Positions 16,887 to 25,489 of a DNA stretch of 64,000 bases are shown in pieces. The stretch spans positions 5,208,001 to 5,272,000 of the forward strand of contig NZ_FNTQ01000001.1 in the NCBI RefSeq assembly GCF_900105755.1, written 5' to 3'. The stretch's first letter is position 1. The number at the start of each line of letters is the position of its first letter. Source of the DNA: Streptomyces sp. Ag109_O5-10. GTDB lineage: Bacteria; Actinomycetota; Actinomycetes; Streptomycetales; Streptomycetaceae. The notes beneath the pieces were generated by a model, which saw only the letters and a program-made list of their open reading frames with translations, ran no database searches and was not told the DNA's origin. Position numbers and translations under genes: made by a program.

Positions 16887-17813
16887 ATGGGGTGGAAAAG
16901 CGTACGGGGGCGGGGCGGGACGCGGGAGCGGTCCGGCGAGCGGCGGCCGGTCTGGTCCGGCGGTGATCTGAGCACGGCGGTCGCGCTGGCCATGGCCCAG
17001 CTGCCGGCGGCCGGACTGCTGGGGTACATCGACCTGTCCGGCCGTGACGACTACGGCGCCGGGAACGGCGGTGTCCTGGGTGGGGCGTTCCTGTTGTTCC
17101 TGGCGCCGGTCCTGCTGCCGCTGCTGGGCGTCGCGCAGGCGTTCCTGCTGGCCCTGCCCTCCGTGGTGGCGGCCCGGCTCACGGCCCGGCGCCTGGGCGG
17201 CCCTTCCTGGCCGTGGTACCTGGTGGTGCCGGTGGTGCCGGCCGCCTTCTGGAGCGCACTCCTCGCGTCGCTCGGGTCCTGGCCGTTCACCACGACGTTC
17301 GCGGTCCTGGCCGGGCTCGGCGCGCTGCCGACGCTCGGCGTCGGCTGGGTCCGGCGGCGCGCCCTGCGGCCGGCGGCCGTCTGGTGGCGGGCCGCCGCCG
17401 GCTCGTTCGGGCTGGCCGTTCTCACCCTCGTCGGCGGGGTGCTGGCGTCCGAGGCGGGCATGATCCCGCAGTACGAGCCACCGCGGCTGACCGCCGCCCA
17501 GCTGACCGGGGTCTGGCGGGACGGAAGCGGCGCCGAGCTGCGCCTGCGTGCCGACGGCAGCGCGGAGGCCGTCAAGCTGCCCACCGAACCGGCGCCCTTC
17601 ACGAACGACGACTTCACTGACTATGTCGTGTGCGCGGGACCCGGTACCTGGGCACCCCGGAGGACCTCGCGCGACGGTGTGCTGGTCGAACTGGACGGGG
17701 ACTGCGGCTGGGACACCCAGTGGTCGGTCGGCGGCACCGAGGACGCGCCCCAGCTCTTCGTGCTCTTCGGCGACCCCGACGCGGGCACCCTGCGCATCCT
17801 CGAACGGGCGTAG
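16887..17813 (+). CDS. Hypothetical membrane protein with C-terminal extracytoplasmic beta domain
   Basis: A 308-aa protein. The N-terminal ~30 residues are basic, then four or five hydrophobic helices span about 35-200. The last ~110 residues are hydrophilic with a LTGVWRDGSGAELRLRADGS pattern seen in small lipocalin-like beta domains of actinobacterial surface proteins. Function is unknown. The start ATG is at 16887. It converges on the crotonase with only 15 bases between stops, where a short hairpin lies. Confidence 0.65.
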   Translation: MGWKSVRGRGGTRERSGERRPVWSGGDLSTAVALAMAQLPAAGLLGYIDLSGRDDYGAGNGGVLGGAFLLFLAPVLLPLLGVAQAFLLALPSVVAARLTARRLGGPSWPWYLVVPVVPAAFWSALLASLGSWPFTTTFAVLAGLGALPTLGVGWVRRRALRPAAVWWRAAAGSFGLAVLTLVGGVLASEAGMIPQYEPPRLTAAQLTGVWRDGSGAELRLRADGSAEAVKLPTEPAPFTNDDFTDYVVCAGPGTWAPRRTSRDGVLVELDGDCGWDTQWSVGGTEDAPQLFVLFGDPDAGTLRILERA

Positions 17814-17814
17814 C

Positions 17815-17830
17815 GAGGCCGGTCGGCCTC
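17815..17830. terminator. Short bidirectional hairpin between convergent genes
   Basis: GAGGCCG and CGGCCTC separated by two bases, spanning the gap and touching the crotonase stop codon. Its position between convergent stops suggests shared termination. Confidence 0.45.
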
Positions 17831-18617
17831 ACCGCCCGAGGAACTCGGGATCTCTGCGCTCCACGAAGGCCCGCACGCCTTCCCGGGCGTCACGCGACGT
17901 CATGTTGATCTCCTGGGCGGCTGCCTCGGCGGCGAAGGCGGTCGCCCGGTCGGTGTCCAGGGACGTGTTGACCAGCTGCTTGGTCAGCGCCAGGGCACGG
18001 GTGGGGCCGGTGGCCAGGCGGACGGCCCAGTCGCGGGCCGTCCTGGCCAGGTCGGCGTCCGGGACGACCCGGTTGACCAGGCCGAGGCGTTCGGCCTCCG
18101 GGGCGGAGAGCGCGTCGCCGAAGAACATCAGCTCCTTGGCGCGGTGCGGGCCGATCAGGCGGGGCAGGAGGTAGGCGCCGCCGCCGTCGGGGACCAGTCC
18201 GCGTCGTACGAACACCTCGATGAAACGGGCCGATTCGGCGGCCAGCACCAGGTCGCAGGCGAGCGCGAGGTGCACGCCGAGACCGGCGGCGGTGCCGTTG
18301 ACCGCCGCGATCACCGGCTTCTCGCAGTCGAGGACGGCGGCGACCAGCCGCTGGGCGCCGAGCCGGATGGTGCGGGCCACGTCACCCGGCACGCGTTCGG
18401 CCGTACTGCCGCTGCCGCCGCGCAGGTCGGCGCCCGCGCAGAAACCGCGGCCGGTGCCGGTGACGACCACCGCGCCGATCCCGGGGTCCGCGGAGGCCTC
18501 GCCGAGGAGGCGGACGACGTGGTCGCGCTGGTCGGGGGTGAGGGCGTTGAGGGCGTCGGGGCGGTCGAGGGTGAGGTGGGCGACCCGCTCCGCCGTCACG
18601 TACCGGACGGTGTCCAT
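17829..18617 (-). CDS. Enoyl-CoA hydratase/isomerase family (PaaG-like crotonase)
   Basis: A 262-aa crotonase. The oxyanion-hole segments GRGFCAGADLRGG and AAVNGTAAGLGVHLALACD are intact. At the two classical catalytic positions, the first glutamate is replaced (FIEVFVRRGLVPDGGG, a phenylalanine in the aligned place) while the second is kept in RAKELMFFG. This pattern resembles PaaG-type isomerases rather than hydratases. The ATG start at 18617 overlaps the stop of the acyl-CoA synthetase (TGATG), so the two are coupled and share the twin operators at 20.9 kb. Confidence 0.85.
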   Translation of the reverse strand: MDTVRYVTAERVAHLTLDRPDALNALTPDQRDHVVRLLGEASADPGIGAVVVTGTGRGFCAGADLRGGSGSTAERVPGDVARTIRLGAQRLVAAVLDCEKPVIAAVNGTAAGLGVHLALACDLVLAAESARFIEVFVRRGLVPDGGGAYLLPRLIGPHRAKELMFFGDALSAPEAERLGLVNRVVPDADLARTARDWAVRLATGPTRALALTKQLVNTSLDTDRATAFAAEAAAQEINMTSRDAREGVRAFVERRDPEFLGR

Positions 18618-20854
18618 CAGCGGCACACCGCCAGCGCGTCCAGCGCCACCGCGCCCTGCCCCTGCTCCAGCACCATCAGCGGGTTGATGTCGAGCTCGGC
18701 GAGCTGGTCGCCGAGCTCCAGGGCCATCCGCTGGACGCGAAGGATCACTTCCACGAGGGCGTCCAGGTCGGCCGGCGGGCGGCCCCGCACCCCGTCCAGC
18801 AGGGCCCGCCCGCGCAGCTCCGCGAGCATGTCCCGGGCCTGGTCCTCACCGAACGGCGGTACGCGCACCGCCGCGTCGTGCAGGACCTCCACCAGGACCC
18901 CGCCGAGCCCCACGGTCACGGTCGGCCCGAACAGGTCGTCGTGGGTGACCCCGACGACCATCTCCACGCCCCGCTCCACCATCTGGCAGACCAGCACGCC
19001 GTCCAGGGCGACCCCCTCGTAGCGCGCGATGTCGGTCAGGTCGCGGTAGGCGTCCCGGACCTGGCTGGCCGAGGTCAGGCCGATCTTCACCAGGCCCAGG
19101 TCGGTCTTGTGGGCGATCTGGCCGCCGGACGCCTTCATCACCACCGGGTAGCCGACCAGCCCGGCCGCGCGGACGGCCGCCGCCGCGCTGGTCACCAGCT
19201 GCTCGCGCGGCACCCGGATGCCGTACGCGCGCAGCAGCTGCTTCGCCGCGTGCTCGCTCAGCTGCTGTCCGGGCCGCATCAGCGCGAGCGCCTTGCGGTA
19301 GGAGGGGGACGGGGTGCGCGGGGCCTCGTCGAAGGGGGAGCGGTAGTCGCTCACGAAGCGGTGGTGGTCGAGGTGGGCGCGGACGGCGGTGAGGCAGTTG
19401 CCGACCGTGCGGAAGGTGGCCACCCGGGAGGAGCCGAGCAGGACCTCGCGGTAGGCGGCCTCGGTGCCGACCGGCGAACCCCACACCACGCACACCAGCT
19501 TGTCGGTCGCCTCGGCCGCGTCCACCAGGTCCTGGACGAGCCTGTCGCTGAGCGGCGGGAAGGGGCCGGTGATCGGGCAGACCAGCACCCCGACCTCCGG
19601 GTCGGCGAGGATCGCGTCGATGATCTTCCGGCCGCGCCAGTCGCCCACCGGGTGCCCGCCGTTGTCGACCGGGTTGGCCACGCTCAGGTACTCGGGTATC
19701 CACTGGTGCAGCTCGGCCTGCCGGGCCGCCGACAGCACCGGCAGCCTCAGCCCCAGGCCGGCGGCCAGGTCGGCGACGTGCGCGCCGGTGCCGCCCGAGA
19801 TCGAGTAGACGACCACCCCGTCGGCGCGCGGTGCCCGCGCCCGGGCCAGCAGGGCGGCGGTGTCCTGGAGTTCGTCGAGGCCGTCGACGCGGATCACCCC
19901 GTACTGGCGCAGCGCCGCGTCCACCACGTCGTCCGCGCCGGTCAGCTTGCCGGTGTGGGAGGCGGCGGTACGGGCGCCGGCCTCGGTGCGGCCCACCTTC
20001 ACGGCGACCACGGGCACTCCGCGGCGGGCCGCGCGGTCGGCGGCGAGCAGGAAGGCGCGGCCGTCCTTGAGACCCTCGACGTAGCAGGCGATGGCGCCGA
20101 CCTCGGGGCGCTCGGCGAAGTAGGAGAGGAAGTCGGCGGTCTCCAGGTCGGCCTCGTTGCCGGTCGGCGCCCAGTGCGAGAGCCGGATGCCGAGTTCCTG
20201 GGCGGCGAAGACGGGGCGGCCCTGATGCCCCGACTGGGTGATCAGCGCGATCGCAGGTCCTTCCAAATCGTCGCGGAACCGCTCGAAGGCGTTCAGGTTG
20301 GTGTTCGGGCCGAGCAGCCGGAGCCCGGAGCGCCGTACGGCCGCCGCAAGGCGGGTCTGGGCCGCGGCCCCCTCCTCGCCGGTCTCCGCGAACCCGGAGG
20401 CGAAGGCCACCGCGAACCTCACCTTGGCCTCCGCCAGTTCCTCGATCACCGGCAGCGGATCGGCGACCAGCAGCACGGCGAGGTCGACCTGCTCGGGCAG
20501 GTCGGCGACGGAGGCCACGCAGGCGATGCCGAACACCGACGGCCGAACCGGATGCACCGGGTGCACCCGCGCCCCCACCCGCCCCGCCCAGTCGAGCAGT
20601 TGCCGGGTGATGCCGGTGTTGGGCCGCCCCTCGGCGTCCGAGGCGCCGATCACGGCCACGGACTCGGGGCGGAAGAACCTGTCCAGATCCGGTACGTCCG
20701 CGTACAGCGGCCGTCCGCTGACGTCCAGCACGTCCGCGTCGCCCGCCTCGGCCGCGCGGCCGTGGACGGCGGGCCCGGGACGCTGCTCACCGCAGGCGAT
20801 GACCCGGGCCCGGCGGGAGTCGGTGGTGAGGGTGCCGTGGGTTGATCCAAGCAT
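18617..20854 (-). CDS. ADP-forming-type acyl-CoA synthetase (CoA-binding + ATP-grasp fusion)
   Basis: A 745-aa fusion of the succinyl-CoA-synthetase superfamily. The N-terminal CoA-binding domain starts RFFRPESVAVIGASDAEG; the middle ligase domain has TAASHTGKLTGADDVV; the C-terminal ATP-grasp domain has GYPVVMKASGGQIAHKTDLG. Relatives activate acetate, other short acids or aromatic acids such as ferulate with ATP and CoA; the substrate is unknown. The chosen ATG at 20854 has AGGAGC upstream. It is coupled to the PaaG-like crotonase and preceded by two palindromic operators. Confidence 0.85.
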   Translation of the reverse strand: MLGSTHGTLTTDSRRARVIACGEQRPGPAVHGRAAEAGDADVLDVSGRPLYADVPDLDRFFRPESVAVIGASDAEGRPNTGITRQLLDWAGRVGARVHPVHPVRPSVFGIACVASVADLPEQVDLAVLLVADPLPVIEELAEAKVRFAVAFASGFAETGEEGAAAQTRLAAAVRRSGLRLLGPNTNLNAFERFRDDLEGPAIALITQSGHQGRPVFAAQELGIRLSHWAPTGNEADLETADFLSYFAERPEVGAIACYVEGLKDGRAFLLAADRAARRGVPVVAVKVGRTEAGARTAASHTGKLTGADDVVDAALRQYGVIRVDGLDELQDTAALLARARAPRADGVVVYSISGGTGAHVADLAAGLGLRLPVLSAARQAELHQWIPEYLSVANPVDNGGHPVGDWRGRKIIDAILADPEVGVLVCPITGPFPPLSDRLVQDLVDAAEATDKLVCVVWGSPVGTEAAYREVLLGSSRVATFRTVGNCLTAVRAHLDHHRFVSDYRSPFDEAPRTPSPSYRKALALMRPGQQLSEHAAKQLLRAYGIRVPREQLVTSAAAAVRAAGLVGYPVVMKASGGQIAHKTDLGLVKIGLTSASQVRDAYRDLTDIARYEGVALDGVLVCQMVERGVEMVVGVTHDDLFGPTVTVGLGGVLVEVLHDAAVRVPPFGEDQARDMLAELRGRALLDGVRGRPPADLDALVEVILRVQRMALELGDQLAELDINPLMVLEQGQGAVALDALAVCR

Positions 20855-20887
20855 CGTTCCGCCCGCTCCTGTGTGACAGCACAATTA

Positions 20888-20904
20888 TCTGACGCAGTGT
20901 CAGA
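20888..20904. promoter_or_regulatory. Palindromic TetR-type operator, copy 3
   Basis: TCTGACGCAGTGTCAGA, 33 bases upstream of the acyl-CoA synthetase start. It is paired with another copy 24 bp away, centre to centre. Confidence 0.75.
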
Positions 20905-20911
20905 TTACTGA

Positions 20912-20928
20912 ACTGACGCTGCGTCAGG
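20912..20928. promoter_or_regulatory. Palindromic TetR-type operator, copy 4
   Basis: ACTGACGCTGCGTCAGG, the distal half of the tandem pair before the acyl-CoA synthetase/crotonase operon. Its outermost bases differ from consensus. Confidence 0.7.
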
Positions 20929-20972
20929 AACTGCTCTGCACGCAAAGTTGAGGGCCGCAACAGCTCCTCTTC

Positions 20973-22505
20973 TCAGCCGAGGGCGGCCAGTACCTCCTTC
21001 GCCACCCGCTCGCCCGACCGCACCGCACCGTCCATGAAACCGGTCCAGAACGTCGACGTCTCCGTCCCGGCCCAGTGGATCCCGCCCACCGGCTCGCGCA
21101 GCGCGGCCCCGTACTCGGTCAGCACCCCGGGCGGCGCGTAGGCCACCGGGCCGCCCCGCGAGAAGCCCTCGTTGTCCCAGCGCTGCAGCACGAAGGAGGT
21201 GGGGGATGTGGCCCTGTTCCCGAAGTAGTTGGCGTAGTCGGCCAGTACGGCCGCCCTGACGTCGGCTTCGGCCGCCGCGTCGTACGCCCGCATCTCGTCG
21301 GCCTCGATGAACCCCATCAGCGCGCCGTAGGAGCCGTCCGGCGGGGAGTTGTCGAACGTCGAGCGGACCACTCCCGAGTCGCTGACCGCCTGCCCGTTGA
21401 GACCGTCGGCCCGCCAGAACGGGGTGTCGTAGACGGCGATGGCCTTGCCGATCGAGCCCATCGGCATCCGCTGGGTGAGCTGGTCGCGGGCGGCGGGCAG
21501 GAGGGGGTCGTACGTGATGCGGGCGGCCAGCGGCGGCGGCAGGGCGACCACCACCCGGGTGGCCCTGACGGTGATGCCGTCGGCCGTGACGACGTACGCG
21601 CCGGTGGACCTGGCGACCGAGCGCACCGGCGCGCTCAGCACCACCCGGTCGCCGAGGCTTGCGGCCAGCTTGATCGGGACCTGCTGGGAGCCGCCCACGA
21701 AACGGGACTCCTGGGCGCCGCCCGCGGTGTCGGTCAGGCGTTCCAGGGTGCCGGCGTTCGACTCGTCGCCGGCGGCGGCGATGTAGGAGAGGACGTAGAG
21801 CAGGGAGAGTTCGCGGGGCTGGGCCGAGAAGATCGACGTGCAGGCCAGGTCCAGCAGGAACTTGGCGGAGGGGATGACCGCGTTGGCGTTGAGCCAGCTC
21901 TCGAAGGTCTGCTTGTCCCATTCGGCGGCCTTGGCCGCCGTCCACGGCGCGTCCACCGGCACCTGGGCGGCCATGCCGTCCAGCTTCGACTGCACGATCG
22001 CCGCGTTGGCGAGCCCCGCCGCGTCCACCGGCGGGACCGAGCCGAGCAGGCCGCTGGTGTCGTACGGGGTGCGCTTGCCGTCCTTGTAGAGGAGGTTGTT
22101 CCCCGTGTTGTAGGTGGGGAAGGTGGCCACGCCCAGGGAGTCGGCGAGGGCCTTGACGCGGTTCTGGGTGGGGCCGATGAACTCGCCGCCGCCCTCGGTG
22201 AAACCGCCGTTGGCCAGCTTCAGGTTCACCACCCGGCCGCCGACCCGGTCCCGCGCCTCCAGCACGGCCACCGACCTGCCGCCGGCCACCAGGTCACGGG
22301 CCGCGGTGAGCCCGGCGATGCCGGCGCCGACGATCGCGACGTCCACGGTCCGGGAGATGACGGCCGTGGCAGCCGTGGCGGTGCCCGCGGAGACGGCGGT
22401 GAGGCCGGCGGCGCCGGCGGCGGCCCCGCCGAGGAGGGAGCGGCGGGAGAGCTGGGGAGAGGGCTCGGGGGAAGGCCGGGATGAGAGCTGTCTTTCACGT
22501 GCCAC
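20973..22505 (-). CDS. Tat-exported flavin monoamine oxidase
   Basis: A 510-aa FAD-dependent amine oxidase. A twin-arginine signal (SRRSLLGG followed by an alanine-rich hydrophobic stretch ending near ATAATA) precedes the FAD-binding VDVAIVGAGIAGLTAARDL and the RVGGRVVN motif. The C-terminal GGIHWAGTETSTFWTGFMDG is the second FAD contact and carries the characteristic Trp/Thr cluster. It should oxidise primary or secondary amines outside the membrane, releasing H2O2 and ammonia. The GTG start at 22505 is chosen because GGAGGA lies five bases before it; this keeps the Tat signal. No palindromic operator is visible here. Confidence 0.88.
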   Translation of the reverse strand: MARERQLSSRPSPEPSPQLSRRSLLGGAAAGAAGLTAVSAGTATAATAVISRTVDVAIVGAGIAGLTAARDLVAGGRSVAVLEARDRVGGRVVNLKLANGGFTEGGGEFIGPTQNRVKALADSLGVATFPTYNTGNNLLYKDGKRTPYDTSGLLGSVPPVDAAGLANAAIVQSKLDGMAAQVPVDAPWTAAKAAEWDKQTFESWLNANAVIPSAKFLLDLACTSIFSAQPRELSLLYVLSYIAAAGDESNAGTLERLTDTAGGAQESRFVGGSQQVPIKLAASLGDRVVLSAPVRSVARSTGAYVVTADGITVRATRVVVALPPPLAARITYDPLLPAARDQLTQRMPMGSIGKAIAVYDTPFWRADGLNGQAVSDSGVVRSTFDNSPPDGSYGALMGFIEADEMRAYDAAAEADVRAAVLADYANYFGNRATSPTSFVLQRWDNEGFSRGGPVAYAPPGVLTEYGAALREPVGGIHWAGTETSTFWTGFMDGAVRSGERVAKEVLAALG

Positions 22506-22665
22506 GTGCGTCCTCCGTGCTGGGCGAGAGGGGTGGGACCGGAAAGTTGAGCAGGGCTCACATTCTGGTCCCGGGCACGGGCGCGATGCTACCGCCGGTA
22601 ACAAACAGCGCCCGTCGCATGCGTCACACGGGCAACGGGGTTGATGCGCAGTGAGGTGGGGCTGT

Positions 22666-23874
22666 CTACGCCGTCGGCTGGCGTTCGGGCCGGGCCTGAC
22701 GCCGCTGCCGTTGGGCGGCCGTCCTCGCGGCTCTCCTGGCGACCGCCTTCGCGATCTTCTCCGCGTCGATGGCCATCTCGCGGATGTTGCCGCTGATGGG
22801 ATTGGTGTAGCCGGTGAAGTAGAGGCCGGGCGCGTTCTTCAGGGCGCGGGGGCCGTGGGCGACCGGGCGGCCGCGGTCGTCGAGCACGTCGAGGTGGCCG
22901 ACCAGGCCCTCCAGGGCGCGGACGTATCCGGTCGCGGCGATCACCGCGTCGGGGGAGACGCGGGTGCCGTCGGCGAGCACGACCCGGCCGTCCTCGAAAC
23001 CGTCGACGGCGGCCACGATCTCGACCTTCCCCCGGCGCACCGCATCGATGAGCCCGACGTCCAGGATCGGGATGGCGCCCTGCTTCACCCGGCTGTAGAG
23101 CCCGCTGTCGGGGCGGGGCAGGCCATGCGCGGCCAGGTCGGGCACGCTGACCTTGGCCATGGTGCGGGCCAGCCGGTCGACGAAGGCGGTCGGGAGCCGT
23201 CGTACCAGGACGGAGTTGTACTGGGCCGCCCAGCCGGCGGTGGAGCGGCGCACGATGTGCGGGACCGTGCGGACGGCCAGCCGCACCCGGGAGGCGCCGC
23301 CCTCGGTCAGGTCGACGGCGATCTCGGCGCCGGTGTTGCCGCTGCCGACGACGAGGACGTCCCGGCCGGCGAAGGGCTCGGCGTTGCGGTAGGCGCCGGC
23401 GTGCAGGAACTCGCCCCCGAAGCCGTCCCGGCCGGGCCAGTCGGGGAGGTGCGGGGTGTGGTTGAAGCCGGTGGCGATCACCACCGCGGAGCCGGTCAGC
23501 TCCCGTCCGCCGGAGGCGTGCAGCAGCCAGCCGTCGCCGTCGGGCGAGCGCTCCACGCGGGAGACCTCTACGCCGGTGACGATCTCCAGCTCGTGGTGCT
23601 CGGCGTACTTCTCCAGGTAGCGCACCACGTCGTCCCGGGAGACCCAGCGGCCGAAGCGGCGCGGTATCGGCAGCCCGGGGAGCGCGGACAGGCGCCGGGT
23701 GGTGTGCAGGTGGAGACGGTCGTAGTGGCGGCGCCAGGACGCGCCGACGCCGTCCGACTTCTCCAGGATCACGGCACGGATGCCCCGGACCCGCAGCGCG
23801 TACGCGGCGGCGAGCCCTCCGGGGCCTGCGCCGATGACGTAGACGGGCGAAACGGTGGGGGGAAATGCGGCCAT
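22666..23874 (-). CDS. FAD-dependent monooxygenase (FMO/BVMO-like)
   Basis: A 402-aa flavoprotein with two Rossmann motifs, VIGAGPGGLAAAY near the N-terminus for FAD and VVGSGNTGAEIAVDL in the middle for NADPH. Between them FGGEFLHAGAY fits the FxGxxxHxxx(Y/W) fingerprint of flavin-containing and Baeyer-Villiger monooxygenases. The C-terminal ATGY and GLYFTGYTNP are family-typical. The protein is shorter than classical BVMOs (about 500 aa) and closer to bacterial FMO/YUCCA-like enzymes. The start is ambiguous (ATG 23874 or GTG 23892), with no clear ribosome site at either. Confidence 0.82.
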   Translation of the reverse strand: MAAFPPTVSPVYVIGAGPGGLAAAYALRVRGIRAVILEKSDGVGASWRRHYDRLHLHTTRRLSALPGLPIPRRFGRWVSRDDVVRYLEKYAEHHELEIVTGVEVSRVERSPDGDGWLLHASGGRELTGSAVVIATGFNHTPHLPDWPGRDGFGGEFLHAGAYRNAEPFAGRDVLVVGSGNTGAEIAVDLTEGGASRVRLAVRTVPHIVRRSTAGWAAQYNSVLVRRLPTAFVDRLARTMAKVSVPDLAAHGLPRPDSGLYSRVKQGAIPILDVGLIDAVRRGKVEIVAAVDGFEDGRVVLADGTRVSPDAVIAATGYVRALEGLVGHLDVLDDRGRPVAHGPRALKNAPGLYFTGYTNPISGNIREMAIDAEKIAKAVARRAARTAAQRQRRQARPERQPTA

Positions 23875-24126
23875 GAGCGGGAGCGTAATCACGCGTCACG
23901 TTGATGGGTCTCGGTCAAGACCGGAATTGGTTGCGGATTGATCACACCCGTAGGAAAAGTGAGTGGGGCTTGTGACGCAGCCCACCTCATCTGCCAGAAG
24001 CTCTACCGAATCTGTTGTGAGACGGCCGGAGAACGTCGATCAATTTCCCGGGATCTCAGGGGGGACCCACAGGACCACGGAACGTGCGCAGGTTCTGCCC
24101 GTCCGGGCCTGGGCCGCGCTTCAGAA

Positions 24127-24143
24127 ACTGACGTAACGTCAGA
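24127..24143. promoter_or_regulatory. Palindromic TetR-type operator, copy 5
   Basis: ACTGACGTAACGTCAGA, ending only three bases before the ATG of the DUF35 protein. The space leaves no room for a ribosome site. Confidence 0.75.
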
Positions 24144-24146
24144 TGC

Positions 24147-24635
24147 ATGGACGCGACGAGTACGGACGCGAGGAGTTCCGACGGCGGCTCCGACGCCGGC
24201 CCCGAGGGCATACGCGGCGAGCGCCCGCGATACGACCGCCCCGAACCGGACGCCTTCACCCGGCCCTACTGGGAGGCGGCGGCCGAGGGCCGGCTGCTGC
24301 TCCGCCGCTGCGGCTCCTGCGGCCGGGCCCACCACTACCCCCGCGAGTTCTGCCCGCACTGCTGGAGCGAGGACGTCACCTGGGAACGGGCGGTTGGCCG
24401 CGCGACCCTGTACACCTGGTCCGTCGTCCACCGCAACGACCTCCCGCCCTTCGGTGACCGCGTCCCGTACGTGCCCGCCGTGGTCGACCTCGCCGAGGGC
24501 CCGCGCATGATGACGGAACTGGTGGACGCCGACCCGGAGACCCTGCGGGCCGGGCTGGACCTGGAGGTCGCCTTCCGGGAGGGAACGCCGGTGTTCCGCC
24601 CGGTGCCGGTGCCGGTGCCGGCGGCGCGGCGCTGA
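24147..24635 (+). CDS. DUF35 zinc-ribbon/OB-fold protein (acyl-CoA-associated), copy 1
   Basis: A 162-aa protein. A rubredoxin-like zinc ribbon (CGSC ... CPHC) is followed by an OB-fold. In actinobacteria such proteins are the small partner of SCP2-type thiolases or acyl-CoA hydratases, for example in the Ltp2 retro-aldolase of steroid side-chain degradation. Here no thiolase is adjacent; the nearest is at 31832. The N-terminal ~30 residues are a polar extension not seen in the copy at 43778. The ATG at 24147 has no ribosome site and sits three bases after an operator, which suggests a leaderless transcript. Confidence 0.85.
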   Translation: MDATSTDARSSDGGSDAGPEGIRGERPRYDRPEPDAFTRPYWEAAAEGRLLLRRCGSCGRAHHYPREFCPHCWSEDVTWERAVGRATLYTWSVVHRNDLPPFGDRVPYVPAVVDLAEGPRMMTELVDADPETLRAGLDLEVAFREGTPVFRPVPVPVPAARR

Positions 24636-24718
24636 GGCCGCGGGCAAGACCGGAGCGGCCCGGGTCGGGCCGGGGAACCCGCTGGGCCCGTGTCTGGTGC
24701 ACGGGTTTCAATGGCCCC

Positions 24719-25342
24719 ATGGCCCTCACCGACGAACAGTCCGCCGTCCCCCGCCCCGAAGCCACCCCGCACGGTCACGGCCTGCGGCTCGACCGCTGGG
24801 ACCCGGAGGCGGAGGCGCAGGTCGAGGCGTGGCTGCGGTCCCGTACCGACCCGGACTTCCGTCGCTGGAACACTCCGCTCACCGAGGTGAGCGACCTCGC
24901 GGGTGCTCGTGCCGCCCTGGCCGCGCAGCGGAAGCAGGCGGCGGACGGCACCTGTGCGCCGTTCCGGATCACGGACGCGGAGAGCGGCGCGACCCTTGGT
25001 CACGTCGGCGTGAACATGATCGACCACACGTTCCGGACCGCCCGGGTCGGCTACTGGGTCCTGCCCGAGGCGCGGGGCCGTCGGGTCGCCACCCGCGCGC
25101 TGGCCCTGGCGACGGACTGGGCCTTCACCGCACTGGGCCTGCACCGCCTGGAACTGGGCCACGCCCTCGGCCATGACGCGTCCTGCCGGATCGCCCTGAC
25201 GTGCGGCTACGGCTACGAAGGGACGCTCCGCGGCGCCATGTTCGAGGCGGGCCGGCAGGACGCCTTCCGGGACGTGCACCTGCACGGCCGCCTGGCCACG
25301 GACCCGAGCCCGGACCTGGACCGGGTCCCGGCGGGGGACTGA
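24719..25342 (+). CDS. GNAT acetyltransferase, RimJ/RimL type
   Basis: A 207-aa acetyltransferase of the GNAT fold. The acetyl-CoA-binding motif A is visible as GYWVLPEARGRRVATRALAL, followed by the LHRLELGHALGHDASCRIAL strand-helix region in which the usual N..S is replaced by D..S. Family members acetylate ribosomal proteins, antibiotics or small amines; the target is unknown. The ATG at 24719 has no obvious ribosome site. It is followed by a 14-bp repeat array. Confidence 0.82.
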   Translation: MALTDEQSAVPRPEATPHGHGLRLDRWDPEAEAQVEAWLRSRTDPDFRRWNTPLTEVSDLAGARAALAAQRKQAADGTCAPFRITDAESGATLGHVGVNMIDHTFRTARVGYWVLPEARGRRVATRALALATDWAFTALGLHRLELGHALGHDASCRIALTCGYGYEGTLRGAMFEAGRQDAFRDVHLHGRLATDPSPDLDRVPAGD

Positions 25343-25345
25343 GCC

Positions 25346-25442
25346 GGATCGAGCAAGCGGGATCGGGCAAGCGGGATCGGGCAAGCGGGATTGAGCAAGC
25401 CGGGTCGAGCAGGCCGGTCGATCAGGCGGGATGGACCAAGCG
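25346..25442. repeat. 14-bp tandem repeat, seven units
   Basis: GGATCGAGCAAGCG-like units repeat head to tail seven times (one unit is 13 bp), degenerating toward the right. They fill the gap between two unrelated GNAT genes. Function is unknown. Confidence 0.85.
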
Positions 25443-25489
25443 GGATTAATTCGGGTGCGAGGTCCGGCGGTCCGCCGGGACCATCGACC

